NCBI RefSeq assembly: GCF_002737765.1
Contig: NZ_PEGG01000071.1
Span: forward strand, 1 to 7,160
DNA length: 7,160 nucleotides
Origin: Caulobacter sp. B11
GTDB taxonomy: Bacteria > Pseudomonadota > Alphaproteobacteria > Caulobacterales > Caulobacteraceae
Reading direction: 5' to 3'
The notes beneath the pieces were generated by a model, which was given only the letters and a program-made list of their open reading frames with translations, did not search any database and had not been told where the DNA came from. Shown here piece after piece: positions 6,609-7,160 of the stretch. The translations under genes were made by a program, and so were the position numbers. Each line of letters begins with the position of its first letter. The stretch's first letter is position 1.

Positions 6609-6635
6609 CGTCTGTTTGTTATCAACGATCAGACG
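6609..6635. promoter_or_regulatory. 27-bp imperfect palindrome, probable operator of the SDR gene
   Basis: CGTCTGTTTGTT (6609-6620) and AACGATCAGACG (6624-6635) are inverted copies matching at 10 of 12 positions with a 3-bp centre (ATC). It overlaps the predicted -10 of the SDR promoter. The length and symmetry suit a dimeric repressor such as a TetR or GntR protein. No such gene is complete in this window. Confidence 0.55.
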
Positions 6636-6656
6636 CCGAACGGCCGGGGAGGTCAA
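6628..6656 (-). promoter_or_regulatory. Candidate promoter of the SDR gene
   Basis: On the minus strand TTGACC (6656-6651) lies 17 bases before TCTGAT (6633-6628), matching sigma-70 hexamers at five and four of six bases. The leader to ATG 6588 would be about 35 bases. The -10 falls within the 27-bp palindrome. Confidence 0.5.
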
Positions 6657-6672
6657 GAGGGTTGGGGCGGCC

Positions 6673-6855
6673 TCAGTCGTCGGTCTGGTCGTCGATCTCG
6701 GCGGCGGGGCCGTTCTTCTTGATCGATTCGATGGCGTTCTTGGCCGAGGCCTTCGGAGGAATAGCCCTCGGTCGAGAACATGACTTCGCCGTTGTAGGAG
6801 AAGTTCACCGGAACTCGCCCGCCTTGTCTTTCTTGATGATGAAGGTGTGAGCCAT
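6673..6855 (-). CDS. DUF1508/YegP-type small protein, two indels
   Basis: ATG 6855-6853 begins MAHTFIIKKDKAGEFR, then TGA at 6807-6805 interrupts. Adding one G (CGGTGAAC to CGGGTGAAC) restores VNFSYNGEVMFSTEGYSS. A second shift at G6754 returns to the first frame: KASAKNAIESIKKNGPAAEI, then DDQTDD and TGA 6675-6673. The product is about 60 residues, one copy of the YegP (DUF1508) repeat, which has the pattern strand, GE(V/I), (Y/T)xSKxSAxxxIxSV and N. E. coli YegP has two such copies; single-copy forms are common. The function of the family is not settled. The Lys-rich start and the KASAKNAIESI helix are the diagnostic parts. The two shifts cancel, so start and stop lie in the same frame. The gene is easily missed because no long open frame covers it. 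Confidence 0.8.
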
Positions 6856-6882
6856 GGACGCGTTTCCCTTTGGGCGTTTCAG

Positions 6883-6901
6883 GACGGGTCGGTCACCCGT
6901 C
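6883..6901 (-). terminator. Hairpin between the AraC-type and YegP-type genes
   Basis: A perfect 7-bp stem (GACGGGT at 6883-6889 with ACCCGTC at 6895-6901) has a 5-base loop. It lies 39 bases after the AraC-type gene stop on the minus strand. No T-run follows, so it may be a weak terminator or a leader hairpin of the next gene. Confidence 0.4.
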
Positions 6902-6939
6902 GGCCCGAGCCTCTTCCAGCAGGCGGCGGCTGTCAATCG

Positions 6940-7160
6940 TCAAGCTTCGGCCAGCGTCGAGGCATTGCCGCGGGCCGCGCGGCGTAGAGCCTGGGGCGGC
7001 TGGCCGAAGGCGCGGACAAAGGCCCGTCGCATGCGCTCGGGATCGCCGAAGCCGGTTTCCAGGGCCACGTCCTCGACCTGCAGCGGCTGGCTGTCGAGCA
7101 GGGCGCGGGCCGCCTCGACCCGCAGGCGCTCGATGGCCTTGGCCGGGGTGGTTCCCGTCT
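6940..7160 (-). CDS. GlxA/AraC-type transcriptional regulator, C-terminal part only
   Basis: The gene enters from the right edge, so its N-terminus is outside the window. The 72 visible residues are the end of an AraC-type DNA-binding domain: TTPAKAIERLRVEAARALLD is the linker helix region between the two helix-turn-helix units, and VEDVALETGFGDPERMRRAF with VRAFGQPPQALRR is the second unit. The wording GFGDPERMRRAF and the PPQALRR end are most typical of the GlxA subfamily, in which this domain follows a DJ-1/PfpI-like sensor; that sensor cannot be seen here. The stop is TGA 6942-6940. Frame and codon use are clean over the visible part. Targets are unknown. The AraC-family call is strong; the GlxA subfamily is likely but not proven. 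Confidence 0.85.
   Translation of the reverse strand, partial: TGTTPAKAIERLRVEAARALLDSQPLQVEDVALETGFGDPERMRRAFVRAFGQPPQALRRAARGNASTLAEA

Noticed and set aside
5645..6625. 326-codon minus-strand frame overlapping the SDR in another phase
   Set aside because: Arg/Gly/Pro-rich reading of the SDR gene out of frame; the SDR frame has every classical motif.
1..7160. CRISPR array, tRNA, rRNA, insertion sequence or prophage
   Set aside because: No regularly spaced repeats, cloverleaf sequence, transposase or integrase motifs, or terminal inverted repeats were seen on either strand.

Overview
The window is GC-rich DNA with strong G/C preference at third codon positions. It most resembles an alphaproteobacterium of the Caulobacterales (Caulobacter, Phenylobacterium or Brevundimonas type). 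Three things suggest this: codon use, the gene families present, and GANTC motifs (the CcrM methylation site of that group). GANTC is rare here, with eight sites by eye in 7.2 kb, yet three fall within 108 bp of one promoter region beside a CtrA-like TTAACCAT half-site. The assignment is an inference; there is no rRNA or marker gene.

Layout. Positions 1-395 hold no gene I can support well. 396-1027 (+) is an NfsB-type nitroreductase with a one-base frameshift near 444, followed by a strong intrinsic terminator (1034-1070). 1102-2646 (-) is a secreted, repeat-rich protein of about 515 residues broken by about five frameshifts. A divergent 143-bp gap carries a 27-bp near-perfect palindrome and leads into a two-gene operon: a PadR repressor (2790-3118, one frameshift) and a HAAS-type six-helix membrane protein (3133-4104, intact). 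A hairpin at 4109-4135 separates this from a convergent small glycine-zipper lipoprotein (4142-4327, -). A relatively AT-rich regulatory gap (4328-4712) precedes a SleB-type cell-wall hydrolase (4713-5822, +). Its 3' end overlaps a convergent short-chain dehydrogenase (5782-6588, -). Beyond that, on the minus strand, are a DUF1508/YegP-type small protein (6673-6855, two indels) and the C-terminal end of a GlxA/AraC-type regulator (6940-7160, cut by the window edge).

How the parts relate. The only clear operon is padR plus the HAAS protein, probably autorepressed through the palindrome over its promoter. The lipoprotein and the hydrolase both act in the cell envelope and share an intergenic region with cell-cycle-like motifs. 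The SDR gene has its own plausible promoter overlapped by a second 27-bp imperfect palindrome.

Caveat. Nine frame breaks are visible: one in the nitroreductase, five in the repeat protein, one in padR and two in the YegP-type gene. Most can be repaired by adding one base to a short run of G or C, which points to base-calling error (or gene decay) rather than biology. I found no wholly new system; the most useful items are the reconstructed genes and the candidate operators.
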